A stretch of DNA of 28,250 nucleotides. It comes from JAKACA01 sp050010115 (lineage in GTDB: Bacteria; Actinomycetota; Acidimicrobiia; Acidimicrobiales; Bog-793). Both the position numbers and the translations under genes were made by a program. The notes below the pieces were generated by a model. The model worked only from the letters and a program-made list of their open reading frames with translations, was not told the origin of the DNA and searched no databases. The DNA is taken from the NCBI GenBank assembly GCA_050010115.1, contig JBEKLQ010000046.1:1-28250 (forward strand), written 5' to 3'. This document shows positions 15,708 to 23,435 of the stretch, one piece after another (position 1 is the first letter of the stretch; every line of letters begins with the position of its first letter).

Positions 15708-17028
15708 GCCCAGGCCGCCGGCGGCTCCGGAGTTCGACGTCGTCGTCGTCGGCGCCGGGCCGGCGGGCTCTGCCGCTGCCGTCCAGCTCGCTCGCGCCGG
15801 GTGCAGTGTCTGCCTCCTCGAACGGGGCCCGGCGCCCGGATCGAAGAACCTGTTCGGTGGTGTCGTCTACCCGAAGGTCCTCGACGACCTCGTGCCGGAG
15901 TGGCGCGAGGAGGCGCCACTCGAGCGGTGGGTGACCCGCCGGGCGACCATGATCCTCACCGACACCCAAGCGCTGTCGATCGACTTCCGCTCGACAGCGT
16001 GGGGGCAAGCTCCGTACAACGGGGCCACGGTGCTACGGCCGGTCTTCGATGCGTGGCTGGCATCACAGGCCGAGGCTGCCGGAGCGGTGTTGCTGACCTC
16101 GACGACGGCGGTCGGCTTGCTGCGGAACGGCTCCGGTGGCGTCGCCGGCGTGAGGACTGACCGGCCGGACGGCGACCTACCGGCAAAGGCCGTCGTGGCC
16201 TGCGACGGCGTGAACGCATTCCTGGCCAAGGAGGCCGGATGTGCCGTGCCGTCGAAGCCGTCCCACTACACCCTCGGTGTGAAGGAGGTGCTGGCGCTCC
16301 CCGCAGGCGAGATCGAGCGCCGCTTCGGGCTCGGCACTCGGGAAGGCGCCGACTTCGAGATCCTCGGGGGGACTGGTGGGGTAGCGGGAGGGGGTTTTGT
16401 GTACACGAACCGCGACACGTTGTCGGTGGGGCTCGTGCTGTCCCTCCCGGCGCTGGCTGCGTCCAAGTGCCGCCCCGAGGAGATCCTCGCCGGCCTGAAG
16501 CAGCACCCGGCGATCGCCCCCCTCGTGGTGGGCGCCGACCTCGTGGAGTACGGCGCCCACCTCATCCCCGAGGCCGGCGTGGGGATGATGCCACGACTCG
16601 CCACCGAAGGCATGGTCATCGCCGGCGATGCCGCCGGCATGTGCCTGGCCTCAGGGCTCTGGCTCGAAGGCGTGAACTTCGCCATCGCCTCCGGGGCGGC
16701 GGCGGGCGCCGTCGTGGCCGACGCCGTGGCCGTCGGGGACGTGAGCGGGCGCCGGCTGGAGAAGGCGTACCGGAAGCGACTGGGGGAGGGTTTCGTGCTG
16801 GCGGATCTCGAGCGGCTGAAGCGGGCGCCACAGCTGGCGCTGTCCGAGCGGCTGCAGCATCGCTACCCGCAAGTGATCTGCAACCTGGTCGAGGAGATGT
16901 TCACCGTGACGAACCCCCATCCCAAACCCCGGTTGCTCGCCCTTGCCCGCGCCGAGCGGGCGCGAGCGGGCATCCGCTGGCGGGATCTGGCCAGCGACGG
17001 CTGGGCGTCGGTCCGGACGTTCTTATGA
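15700..17028 (+). CDS. FixC-like electron transfer flavoprotein-quinone oxidoreductase (442 aa)
   Basis: FAD enzyme that passes electrons from ETF to quinone at the membrane. The Rossmann motif VVVVGAGPAGSAAA is at 14-27. The FixC signature GSKNLFGGVVYPKV is at 47-60. The second FAD motif (VIAGDAAGMCLASGLWLEGVNFAIASG) lies near residue 305. The GTG at 15700 overlaps the ETF alpha stop by 8 bases; I chose it because homology begins right after it. The protein lacks its own ferredoxin domain, which is supplied by the next gene, as in the fixC/fixX arrangement. Length is normal for FixC. The acceptor is presumably menaquinone, since men genes lie about 5 kb downstream. Confidence 0.93.
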   Translation: MPEPRPPAAPEFDVVVVGAGPAGSAAAVQLARAGCSVCLLERGPAPGSKNLFGGVVYPKVLDDLVPEWREEAPLERWVTRRATMILTDTQALSIDFRSTAWGQAPYNGATVLRPVFDAWLASQAEAAGAVLLTSTTAVGLLRNGSGGVAGVRTDRPDGDLPAKAVVACDGVNAFLAKEAGCAVPSKPSHYTLGVKEVLALPAGEIERRFGLGTREGADFEILGGTGGVAGGGFVYTNRDTLSVGLVLSLPALAASKCRPEEILAGLKQHPAIAPLVVGADLVEYGAHLIPEAGVGMMPRLATEGMVIAGDAAGMCLASGLWLEGVNFAIASGAAAGAVVADAVAVGDVSGRRLEKAYRKRLGEGFVLADLERLKRAPQLALSERLQHRYPQVICNLVEEMFTVTNPHPKPRLLALARAERARAGIRWRDLASDGWASVRTFL

Positions 17029-17342
17029 CGGTGCCGGCGCCCGCCGCTTTCGCCTCCTCGCCGGAGGTGTCCTTCGAGGACCGCATGGCGACGACGGAGT
17101 TCCGCGTCGCTCCCGATGCCCACATCGTCGTGGACGGCGACTCGTGCCGCGGTTGCACGACCCAGGAGTGCGTCACCGCCTGCCCGGCGGGGCTCTTCGT
17201 CCCGATCTCCGGTGGGGGGATCCTGTTCAACTACGAGCAGTGCTTTGAGTGCGGGACCTGCTATCTGGTGTGCAACACGAAAGGAGCAATCACCTGGCGG
17301 TACCCGGAGGGCGGCGCCGGCGTCGTCTACAGGCGGTCGTGA
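17025..17342 (+). CDS. FixX-like ferredoxin with eight cluster cysteines (105 aa)
   Basis: Ferredoxin partner of the FixC-like quinone oxidoreductase. Two cysteine groups are visible: C41-x2-C44-x4-C49-x3-C53-P and C73-x2-C76-x2-C79-x3-C83 (in YEQCFECGTCYLVC). This is enough for two 4Fe-4S clusters. The E. coli and rhizobial FixX proteins I can recall keep fewer cysteines in the first group. The C-terminal ITWRYPEGGAGVVYR matches the FixX tail. The ATG at 17025 overlaps the FixC stop (ATGA); an alternative ATG at 17085 would remove 20 poorly conserved residues. Cytoplasmic face of the membrane expected. Confidence 0.92.
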   Translation: MTVPAPAAFASSPEVSFEDRMATTEFRVAPDAHIVVDGDSCRGCTTQECVTACPAGLFVPISGGGILFNYEQCFECGTCYLVCNTKGAITWRYPEGGAGVVYRRS

Positions 17343-17412
17343 GGAGCGTGCGGCGCGTGGGGGCCGTTTGGCGATCTGGCCGGGTCGGCAGTGCCGGCGC
17401 TAGGAGGCGCTC

Positions 17413-18537
17413 GTGACTGTCGCAGCAGCCGGCCCCGGTGCTCAGGCATCCGGGCCGGGGATCGTCGTGGCGTGCTGGAAACTGGTCGAGCTCCGGGCGG
17501 GCATCGATCCATTCACCGGCGCGGTGGTCCCGGATCCGACTTCTGCCGGCCCCTCGCCAGCAGACGAGGCGGCTCTCGAGTGGGCGCTGCGGCTGGCCGA
17601 AGGGACCGGCGCCCGCGTCGTGGCGATCTCCGCCGGAAGTCCGGCCTGTGACGCCATGCTGCGCAAGGCGCTCGCGGCCGGTGCCGATGGCGCCATGCGG
17701 GTTGGGGTTGATCCGGATGCTCGGAGCTCAGTGGTCGCCGGCGCGCTGGCTCGCGCCATCAGGAAGGTGGCCGCTGACGGCGGGCCGGGGATGGGCGACG
17801 CGGTCGTGTGCTGCGGTGACGCCAGCGTGGACCGAGGGAGCGGATCAGTCCCGGCGTTCCTGGCCGGCGAGCTGGCGGCGTCCCAGGCTCTCGGGTTGGT
17901 CGGCCTGGATCTGGTGACCTGGGCCGAGCCGTCCGACGGTGGCGACCGGGCGCTTGTCGTCGAGCGGCGACTCGACCGTGGCCGGCGGGAGCGCCTGCGG
18001 CTCGTGCCGCCGTTCGTGATCTCGGTCGAAGCCGGTACGGCACGGCTCCGCAGGTCGTCGCTGGCCGGGGCGCTGGCGGCGCGGGAAGCGGCCGTCGAGA
18101 CTGTGGAGGCGACGCCGCCGGTCGGGGACACGAGGGTCGAGTTGGTGGGGGAGGAGCCCTACCGGCCGAGAGCTCGCGTCGTTCCGGCGCCGGCGGCGCG
18201 TCTCGGGCCTCGGGGTCGGATAGCGGTGCTGACAGGTGCGTTGCACGAGCGCCCGGCGGCACGCACCCTCGTGCTCGAACCTGAGGCCGCCGCCGACGAG
18301 CTGCTCTCGACGCTGGCTGAGTGGGGCGAGCTCCCCGACTCGCTCGTGACCGTCCTCCGCCAGCCGTGCCGTGCCGGTGCTGCCGAGGCTGCCGATGCGG
18401 CTGCCGGCGCTGCCGCCGAGTCTGTTGCGACCGAGTCTGTTGCGACCGAGTCTGTTGCGACCGAGTCTGTTACGACCGACCACGGCGTGGCCTTTCACGC
18501 CGCCGACACCACTGCCGACACTCCGGAGGTGCCATGA
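17413..18537 (+). CDS. Electron transfer flavoprotein beta subunit, mycofactocin-associated, with long C-terminal tail (374 aa)
   Basis: Partner of the ETF alpha subunit at 14610. The ETF beta pattern is present: VACWKLVELRAGIDPFTGAV at the N-terminus, ALEWALRLAEGTGARVVAIS, LRKALAAGADGAMRV, and LGLVGLDLVTWAE with RRLDRGRRERLRLVPPFVISVEAG. The usual beta subunit is about 260 aa. This one continues for some 100 residues, ending in an Ala/Glu-rich, probably disordered tail that contains four copies of ESVAT/ESVTT. A strong AGGAGG at 17402-17407 precedes the GTG at 17413, so it can be translated independently after the 70-bp gap behind the FixX-like gene. The 3' end overlaps the next SDR gene by 4 bases. 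Confidence 0.88.
   Translation: MTVAAAGPGAQASGPGIVVACWKLVELRAGIDPFTGAVVPDPTSAGPSPADEAALEWALRLAEGTGARVVAISAGSPACDAMLRKALAAGADGAMRVGVDPDARSSVVAGALARAIRKVAADGGPGMGDAVVCCGDASVDRGSGSVPAFLAGELAASQALGLVGLDLVTWAEPSDGGDRALVVERRLDRGRRERLRLVPPFVISVEAGTARLRRSSLAGALAAREAAVETVEATPPVGDTRVELVGEEPYRPRARVVPAPAARLGPRGRIAVLTGALHERPAARTLVLEPEAAADELLSTLAEWGELPDSLVTVLRQPCRAGAAEAADAAAGAAAESVATESVATESVATESVTTDHGVAFHAADTTADTPEVP
18418..18477 (+). repeat. In-frame 15-bp tandem repeat (four copies) in the ETF beta tail
   Basis: GAGTCTGTTGCGACC is repeated at 18418, 18433 and 18448, then once at 18463 with one base changed (GTTACG). The unit encodes Glu-Ser-Val-Ala-Thr. It is noticeably less GC-rich than its surroundings. 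Near-identity at the DNA level suggests recent slippage. Confidence 0.95.
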
Positions 18538-19352
18538 CCCCCCTCGACCCCAGCTCCGACCGCGGTGCAGTGGGCGTGGTGCTGGTGACAGGAGCGGCGA
18601 GGGGGATCGGCGCCGAGGTGGCGAAGGGTTTCTCTCGGCGTGGGTGGCGAGTCGTGCTCGTCGACGCCTGCGCCGATGATCCTGCCGTCAACTACCGCCT
18701 GGGCACGAGGGCCGAGCTCGACGCCGTCGTCGCCGAATGCGAGCCGGAGGCGATGGGTTTCGTAGCCGACGTGCGGGACCAGGCAGCGCTCGACGAGGCG
18801 GCCGCCTTGGCCCGGGAGCGCTTCGGCGGGCTCGACGCTGCCGTGGCCGTCGCCGGCGTGGTCGGCGGCGGCTCGGGCACCTGGGAAACCAGCGACGACC
18901 TCTGGGAGGCGCTGATCGATGTGAACCTCGGCGGCGTGTGGCGGCTGGCGCGGGCGGCGGTGCCGGTGATGCTGGAGCGCCCCGTTCCTCGTCGCGGCCG
19001 GTTCGTCGCCGTCGCCTCAGCCGCGGCGATGGTGGGGCTCCCCCGGCTGGGCGCCTACGTCGCCGCCAAACACGGCGTCGTCGGTCTCGTGCGGAGCCTG
19101 GCCGCCGAGCTCGGGCCGGAGGGGATCACGGCCAACGTCGTCGCGCCCGGATCGACCAGGACCGAGGGGCTCATCGAGAGCGCCGCGCTGTACGGTCTGG
19201 CGTCGCCAGAGGCGTTCAGCGAGCACCACCTCGTCCCGCGCCTCCTCGAGCCCGAAGAGGTGGCCGCCGCCGTGGTCTGGCTCTGCGAGCCGGCGTCAGG
19301 TGGCGTGACGGGGGCCGTGGTTCCTGTCGATGCCGGGATGACCGCGCGCTGA
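18534..19352 (+). CDS. Mycofactocin-coupled SDR family oxidoreductase (272 aa)
   Basis: Short-chain alcohol dehydrogenase of the subgroup found in mycofactocin genomes. TGAARGIG is at 19-26; the catalytic Ser162, Tyr175 and Lys179 are intact (YVAAK). The C-terminus has the VTGAVVPVDAGMTAR pattern. After VLVDACADD it carries an insertion (about 48-66, AVNYRLGTRAELDAVV) next to the nicotinamide-binding site. Such insertions mark SDRs thought to hold NAD(H) tightly, so that turnover needs mycofactocin rather than free NAD+. The ATG at 18534 overlaps the ETF beta stop (ATGA) with GGAGG ahead. Substrate unknown; a secondary alcohol or carveol-like compound would fit the family. Confidence 0.92.
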   Translation: MTPLDPSSDRGAVGVVLVTGAARGIGAEVAKGFSRRGWRVVLVDACADDPAVNYRLGTRAELDAVVAECEPEAMGFVADVRDQAALDEAAALARERFGGLDAAVAVAGVVGGGSGTWETSDDLWEALIDVNLGGVWRLARAAVPVMLERPVPRRGRFVAVASAAAMVGLPRLGAYVAAKHGVVGLVRSLAAELGPEGITANVVAPGSTRTEGLIESAALYGLASPEAFSEHHLVPRLLEPEEVAAAVVWLCEPASGGVTGAVVPVDAGMTAR

Positions 19353-19377
19353 GTTGCGCGCCGTCGCCGCTGGTGGT

Positions 19378-19392
19378 GTTGTTGTTGTTGTT
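19378..19392. repeat. GTT triplet run (five copies)
   Basis: Five GTT units follow two GGT units in the 109-bp gap between the SDR and alcohol dehydrogenase genes. No other structure except a weak 6-bp stem (GGCTGG at 19404-19409 with CCAGCC at 19421-19426) is present in this gap. Confidence 0.7.
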
Positions 19393-19461
19393 GATGTAGG
19401 CGTGGCTGGGCCAACCAGGACCAGCCTTGGATTGAGCACGTGTGCCGAGCAAGGAGTTGCC

Positions 19462-20574
19462 ATGCAAGCGAGAGCCGCAGTCTTATGGGGACTCAACGAG
19501 GAGTGGCAGGTCACCGATGTCGAGCTCGACGACCCGGAACCGTCCGAAGTGCTCGTCCGGATGGTCGCCGCCGGCCTGTGCCACTCCGACGAGCACATCG
19601 TCACCGGCGACATTCCGATGGCGCTCCCGGGCGTCGGTGGTCATGAGGGCGCCGGGATCGTGGAGAAGGTCGGCGACCGGGTCACGAGCGTGCAGCCCGG
19701 CGACCACGTGGTCATGAGCTTCATCCCGAGCTGCGGCAAGTGCCCACCCTGCGCCAGCGGTCACCAGAACCTGTGCGATCTCGGGCAGTACCTGATGCTC
19801 GGGACCCCCATCGCCAACGGTGTCCACCGGATGCGCGTGAAGGGGCAGGGGCTTGCACCGATGTCGCTCGTCGGGTGCTTCGCGACGCACCAGGTTCTGC
19901 ATGAGGCGTCGGTCATCAAGATCGACCCGGAGACCCCGCTCGACAAGGCGGCTCTGGTCAGTTGCGGTGTCGCCACCGGTTTTGGCTCGGCCGTGAACAC
20001 CGCTCGGGTGACCCCGGGTGACGTCGTGGTCGTGGTCGGGGTCGGGGGGATCGGCTCGAACGCGGTTCAGGGAGCCCGCATGGCCGGTGCGCGCTGGATC
20101 GTCGCTGTCGACCCCGTCGAGATGAAGCGGGAGAGCGCCAAGAAGTTCGGCGCCACGCACACCGCCAAGGACGTGTTCGAGGCGTACGCGGTCGTTAACG
20201 AACTGACGCAGGGCCGGATGGCCGAGTCGGCGATCATCACGACCGGGGTTGCCTATGGCGACTTGCTCGGTTCAGTCGTGTCGCTCATCGGCAAGGGTGG
20301 GACGGTCGTCGTGACGGCGATCGGCCCGTTCTCACAGGCGCAGGTCACCCTGAGCCTGTTCGAGCTCACGCTGTGGCAGAAGGAAGTTCGTGGGTCGCTG
20401 TTCGGCGGCGGCAACCCCCGCGCCGACATCCCGAAGATCCTCACGCTCTACAAGGAGGGTGGTTTGATGCTCGACGAGCTGATCACCAAGACGTACTCGC
20501 TCGACGAGATCAACCAGGGTTATCAGGACATGCGCGACGGAAAGAACGTGCGAGGCGTCCTCGTCTTCGATTGA
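19462..20574 (+). CDS. NDMA-dependent alcohol dehydrogenase, mycofactocin-dependent type (370 aa)
   Basis: Zinc-containing medium-chain alcohol dehydrogenase of the class that keeps its NAD bound and needs an external acceptor (N,N-dimethyl-4-nitrosoaniline in vitro, mycofactocin in the cell). Catalytic zinc ligands Cys40, His61/Glu62 and Cys167 are in place. Four structural-zinc cysteines lie at 91, 94, 97 and 105. The Rossmann motif VGVGGIG is at 191-197. The segment GTPIANGVHRMR and the close SLFGGGNPRADIPKIL tail fit this subfamily. The ATG at 19462 has AAGGAG 5 bases upstream; the longer open frame runs through the GTT repeat. It oxidises primary alcohols in known homologues; the substrate here is not known. 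Confidence 0.93.
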   Translation: MQARAAVLWGLNEEWQVTDVELDDPEPSEVLVRMVAAGLCHSDEHIVTGDIPMALPGVGGHEGAGIVEKVGDRVTSVQPGDHVVMSFIPSCGKCPPCASGHQNLCDLGQYLMLGTPIANGVHRMRVKGQGLAPMSLVGCFATHQVLHEASVIKIDPETPLDKAALVSCGVATGFGSAVNTARVTPGDVVVVVGVGGIGSNAVQGARMAGARWIVAVDPVEMKRESAKKFGATHTAKDVFEAYAVVNELTQGRMAESAIITTGVAYGDLLGSVVSLIGKGGTVVVTAIGPFSQAQVTLSLFELTLWQKEVRGSLFGGGNPRADIPKILTLYKEGGLMLDELITKTYSLDEINQGYQDMRDGKNVRGVLVFD

Positions 20575-20602
20575 GGGGCTCTTCGCCGGGGCGCCTGCGG
20601 CG

Positions 20603-22228
20603 GTGGGCGCGTCCTACGTGCTCGACACTCGGGTCCGGCGGCTCCGTCGTGGTGGCTCGGCAGAGGTGCTGCTCGGCGGCGAGCCGCTCCGGCTCTTGCG
20701 CCTGAGCGCCGGCGGCGCGCGGGTTCTCGACGAGCTCCTGAGTGGAGCGCCGGCCGGTGCCACCGCCCGATCGAGCGGCCCATCGAGCGCTGCGTCCGAG
20801 CTGGCGAGACGGCTGGTCGCCGGCGGGGTGCTGCACCCGGTGATCCAGCCGCGGCCGGTGCGCGAGGGCGAGGTCGCCGTGGTGGTTCCGGTGCGGGACG
20901 ACGCCGGCCGGTTGGCCCGCCTGCTCTCTGCCCTCCGCTGTGACTTCCGGGGGCCGGTCGTCGTCGTCGACGACGGCTCTCGCACCGATTCTGCCGCCCA
21001 AGTTGCCGAGGTCACATCGAGACTCGGCGGAGTGCTGCATCGGCGGTCCTTATCCGGCGGGCCCGCCGCCGCTCGCAACGCGGCGGCATCCGTGCTCGCG
21101 GCCTGCGAGCCTCCTCCGCTTGTCGCGTTCGCCGACGCCGACGTCGTACCGGCGGTTGGCTGGCTCGACGGCCTGGTCGGCCACTTCGACTGCCCGGACG
21201 TGGGGGCAGTGGCGCCCCGGGTCCGTGCCGGTCGGGTGCCCCGAAGCGTTGGCTGGGTCGGGCGCTCGCTGGCGGCGTACGACTCGGTCCGCTCTCCGCT
21301 CGACCTCGGTGCTGCGCCGGCGAGCGTGGGAGCGCACCGCCGCGTGCCGTACGTGCCCGCTGCGGCGATCGTCTGTCGGCGCGCCGCCCTCGAGGAGGTG
21401 GGTTGGTTCGACGCTTCGATGCGGATCGGGGAAGACGTCGACCTCGTGCGCCGGCTGGAGGCCGCCGGCTGGGCGGTGCGATACGAGCCCCGCGTGGAGG
21501 TGTGGCATGACACGAAGGGGGGTTGGCGTGAGTTCTGTCGGCAGCGGTTCTCGTACGGCACGTCGGCCGCCGACCTCGAGCGGCGCCATCCCGGCACCGT
21601 CGCTCCGTTCGAAGGGACCCGGTGGGGTGTCATCGGCGCATTGGCAGCAGTCGCCGGTTCTCGGCGGACTGTGTCCCGGGTTTGGGACACATGTGTCCCA
21701 AACCGACCGGAGAGTCACGCCGGGCGGGTCGGCGTCGCCGCCGCCTTCGTGTGGGTCGCCGCTACAGCGGTCCCTGCCCGCGCACTGCGCCCGAAGCTCA
21801 CCCGGGCAGGCGTGCCGGCGCCCAGCCGGTCGGCTGTCGCCATGATCACGAGGGCGCAGCTCTGGCATGCCGGCGGCCTCGCCACGGCATTTCGGCGGGT
21901 CTGGTGGCCGCCCGCGCTCGTCGCATCGATGCTGGTACCGAGACTGCGACGGCCGGTCCTCGGTCTTCTTGCCGCCACCGAGCTGACTGGGGGCCTCCCC
22001 GCATGGCACCGGGCTCGGCGCGAGCCGGGCGACGCTGGAGACCGGCCGCCGCTCCCGGTCGTATTGGCGCTGGGGGCGCTCGACGATCTCTCCTACGGGG
22101 CCGGCGTCTGGGTCGGCTGTTACCGGCAGAGGAGCCTCCGGGCTCTGTGGCCCCGGGTCGCACCGGAGAGCGGGAGCGCCACCGGCGCCGCCGTCAGACC
22201 ATCGCCGACGGGCCCTCCAACGAGCTGA
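20603..22228 (+). CDS. mftF: Mycofactocin glycosyltransferase MftF (541 aa)
   Basis: GT2-family enzyme that adds beta-glucose units to premycofactocin, giving oligoglycosylated cofactor. The MftF N-terminal domain is recognisable (SYVLDTRVRRLRRG, EVLLGGEPLRLLRLSAGG). The GT-A domain follows: VAVVVPVRDDAGRL (91-104), VVDDGS (121-126) and FADADV with the metal-binding DxD (178-180). GWFDASMRIGEDVDLVRRLEAAG holds the catalytic acid. Hydrophobic helices in the last 180 residues suggest membrane association. The GTG at 20603 is 28 bp after the alcohol dehydrogenase stop. Codons 360-368 are provided by a 26-bp palindrome that looks inserted (see repeat at 21679). The 3' end overlaps menE tail-to-tail by 35 bp. 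Confidence 0.92.
   Translation: MGASYVLDTRVRRLRRGGSAEVLLGGEPLRLLRLSAGGARVLDELLSGAPAGATARSSGPSSAASELARRLVAGGVLHPVIQPRPVREGEVAVVVPVRDDAGRLARLLSALRCDFRGPVVVVDDGSRTDSAAQVAEVTSRLGGVLHRRSLSGGPAAARNAAASVLAACEPPPLVAFADADVVPAVGWLDGLVGHFDCPDVGAVAPRVRAGRVPRSVGWVGRSLAAYDSVRSPLDLGAAPASVGAHRRVPYVPAAAIVCRRAALEEVGWFDASMRIGEDVDLVRRLEAAGWAVRYEPRVEVWHDTKGGWREFCRQRFSYGTSAADLERRHPGTVAPFEGTRWGVIGALAAVAGSRRTVSRVWDTCVPNRPESHAGRVGVAAAFVWVAATAVPARALRPKLTRAGVPAPSRSAVAMITRAQLWHAGGLATAFRRVWWPPALVASMLVPRLRRPVLGLLAATELTGGLPAWHRARREPGDAGDRPPLPVVLALGALDDLSYGAGVWVGCYRQRSLRALWPRVAPESGSATGAAVRPSPTGPPTS
21679..21704. repeat. Perfect 26-bp palindrome inside mftF (candidate dispersed palindromic element)
   Basis: The 13-base arm GGTTTGGGACACA is followed directly by its exact reverse complement TGTGTCCCAAACC. 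A third GTGTCCC at 21671-21677 could pair alternatively with GGGACAC at 21684-21690. The palindrome is in frame and encodes V-W-D-T-C-V-P-N (360-367) in mftF; the opposite strand also reads VWDTCVPN. It falls in a linker between the glycosyltransferase core and the C-terminal helices. Confidence 0.9.
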
Positions 22229-23351
22229 CCTCGTCCCGCCGGATCTTCCCGATCGCTGTGCGGGGCAGCGACTCCACGATCACAACCTCCCGAGGGGCTG
22301 CGAACCGGGCGATCTCACCCACCACGAGATCCCGCAGCTCGCTCAACAACCGCGAGACCGCCACACTCTCACCCGGGGTGACGACGACGTAGGCGGCGAC
22401 CCGCTGTCCCCACTCCGCGTCCGCCACGCCGACCACGGCGGCCTCCTGAACCGCCGGGTGGCTGAGCACGACTGACTCGACGACACCCGGCCAGATGTTC
22501 TCGCCGCCGCTGATGATCATCTCGGTCAGCCGGCCGCGCACCGTCAACCGGCCGTCAGCCAGGACCTCGCCCCCATCGCCCGTCGCCAGCCAACCGTCGG
22601 CGTCCTTCGGGTCCGATCCGTCCCGGTAGGAGCGCAGGAGCATCGGCCCGCGCACGTGGATCTCGCCGTCCAAGATGCGCACGTCCACCCCATCCAAGGA
22701 GGTGCCGTCGTACACCACACCGCTGCCTGTCTCGGTCATGCCGTAGGTCGTCACGACATTTGCTGCCAGGCCAACCGGAGGAGCCTGCCCACCGAGCACG
22801 ATCCGCCGGAAGCGATCGGCGACGGCTGGTTCGAGCCGGCGCAGCGCCGCGGGGACGAGTGAGGTGAGCGTGGCGCCGCCGGCGAGCGCATCTTCCGCTC
22901 CTCCCTCCGAAAAACCCCCCACCACTTCACACCGCACGCCTCCCACCAGGGACCTCGTCACGACGGAGAGGCCACCGATGTGCGACAGCGGCAGGCAGGC
23001 CCACCAGGCGTCGACACCGGTGTCGACGGCCAACCGGGCGTTTGTCGCCGTTGCCGAGGCCGCCACCGCCTCGTGTGTGAGGACGACCCCCTTGGGCTCG
23101 CCCGTGCTGCCGCTCGTCGCCATCACGAGGGCGTCGCCTTCTTCGACGGGCTCGCCCCCAGCGAAACCATGCTCGTCGCCGCTCTCGTCGATCCAGCACG
23201 CGGGCCGCGTGGCGGCGAACAGCCGGGCTCGAGCCGGCCCAGCGAGCCGCAGGTCGACCGGGAGCACAGCGTCGCCGGCGTCCCAGGCACCGAGGAGGTG
23301 CTCGACGAACGCAGGCCCGCCGGGCAGGGCGAGGGCTACGAGGCGGCGCAC
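22194..23351 (-). CDS. menE: o-Succinylbenzoate-CoA ligase (385 aa)
   Basis: Acyl-adenylate-forming enzyme that activates o-succinylbenzoate with CoA in menaquinone biosynthesis. The AMP-binding motif TSGSTGEPKG is at 79-88. TTYGMTETG and GWLATGDGGEV follow, then RGRLTEMIISGGENIWPGVVE and the C-terminal lysine motif RTAIGKIRRDE. It is short for the superfamily, with a trimmed N-terminal subdomain, as in other actinobacterial MenE proteins. The assignment over other acyl-CoA ligases leans on the menB, menA, menH and menD neighbours. The start is GTG at 23351, with TAACCT six bases upstream and no Shine-Dalgarno, so initiation is probably leaderless. It converges with and overlaps mftF. Confidence 0.88.
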   Translation of the reverse strand: MRRLVALALPGGPAFVEHLLGAWDAGDAVLPVDLRLAGPARARLFAATRPACWIDESGDEHGFAGGEPVEEGDALVMATSGSTGEPKGVVLTHEAVAASATATNARLAVDTGVDAWWACLPLSHIGGLSVVTRSLVGGVRCEVVGGFSEGGAEDALAGGATLTSLVPAALRRLEPAVADRFRRIVLGGQAPPVGLAANVVTTYGMTETGSGVVYDGTSLDGVDVRILDGEIHVRGPMLLRSYRDGSDPKDADGWLATGDGGEVLADGRLTVRGRLTEMIISGGENIWPGVVESVVLSHPAVQEAAVVGVADAEWGQRVAAYVVVTPGESVAVSRLLSELRDLVVGEIARFAAPREVVIVESLPRTAIGKIRRDEVSSLEGPSAMV

Positions 23352-23357
23352 CCGGCC

Positions 23358-23363
23358 AGGTTA
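23358..23363 (-). promoter_or_regulatory. Candidate -10 for leaderless menE
   Basis: On the minus strand this reads TAACCT, ending six bases before the GTG at 23351. It matches TANNNT at the spacing where transcription would begin at the start codon. Confidence 0.45.
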
Positions 23364-23435
23364 CGAGCGCCGGCGCCGCCACCCGCAGCCGGCTGGGCCA
23401 ACCGGGCGGGCTCCCGGGCAGGCCAGCCCGGCTGA

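Noticed and set aside
19378..19392. GTT triplet run as a regulatory or coding feature
   Set aside because: Short simple repeat with no linked motif. The ADH protein starts after it, with a good Shine-Dalgarno.
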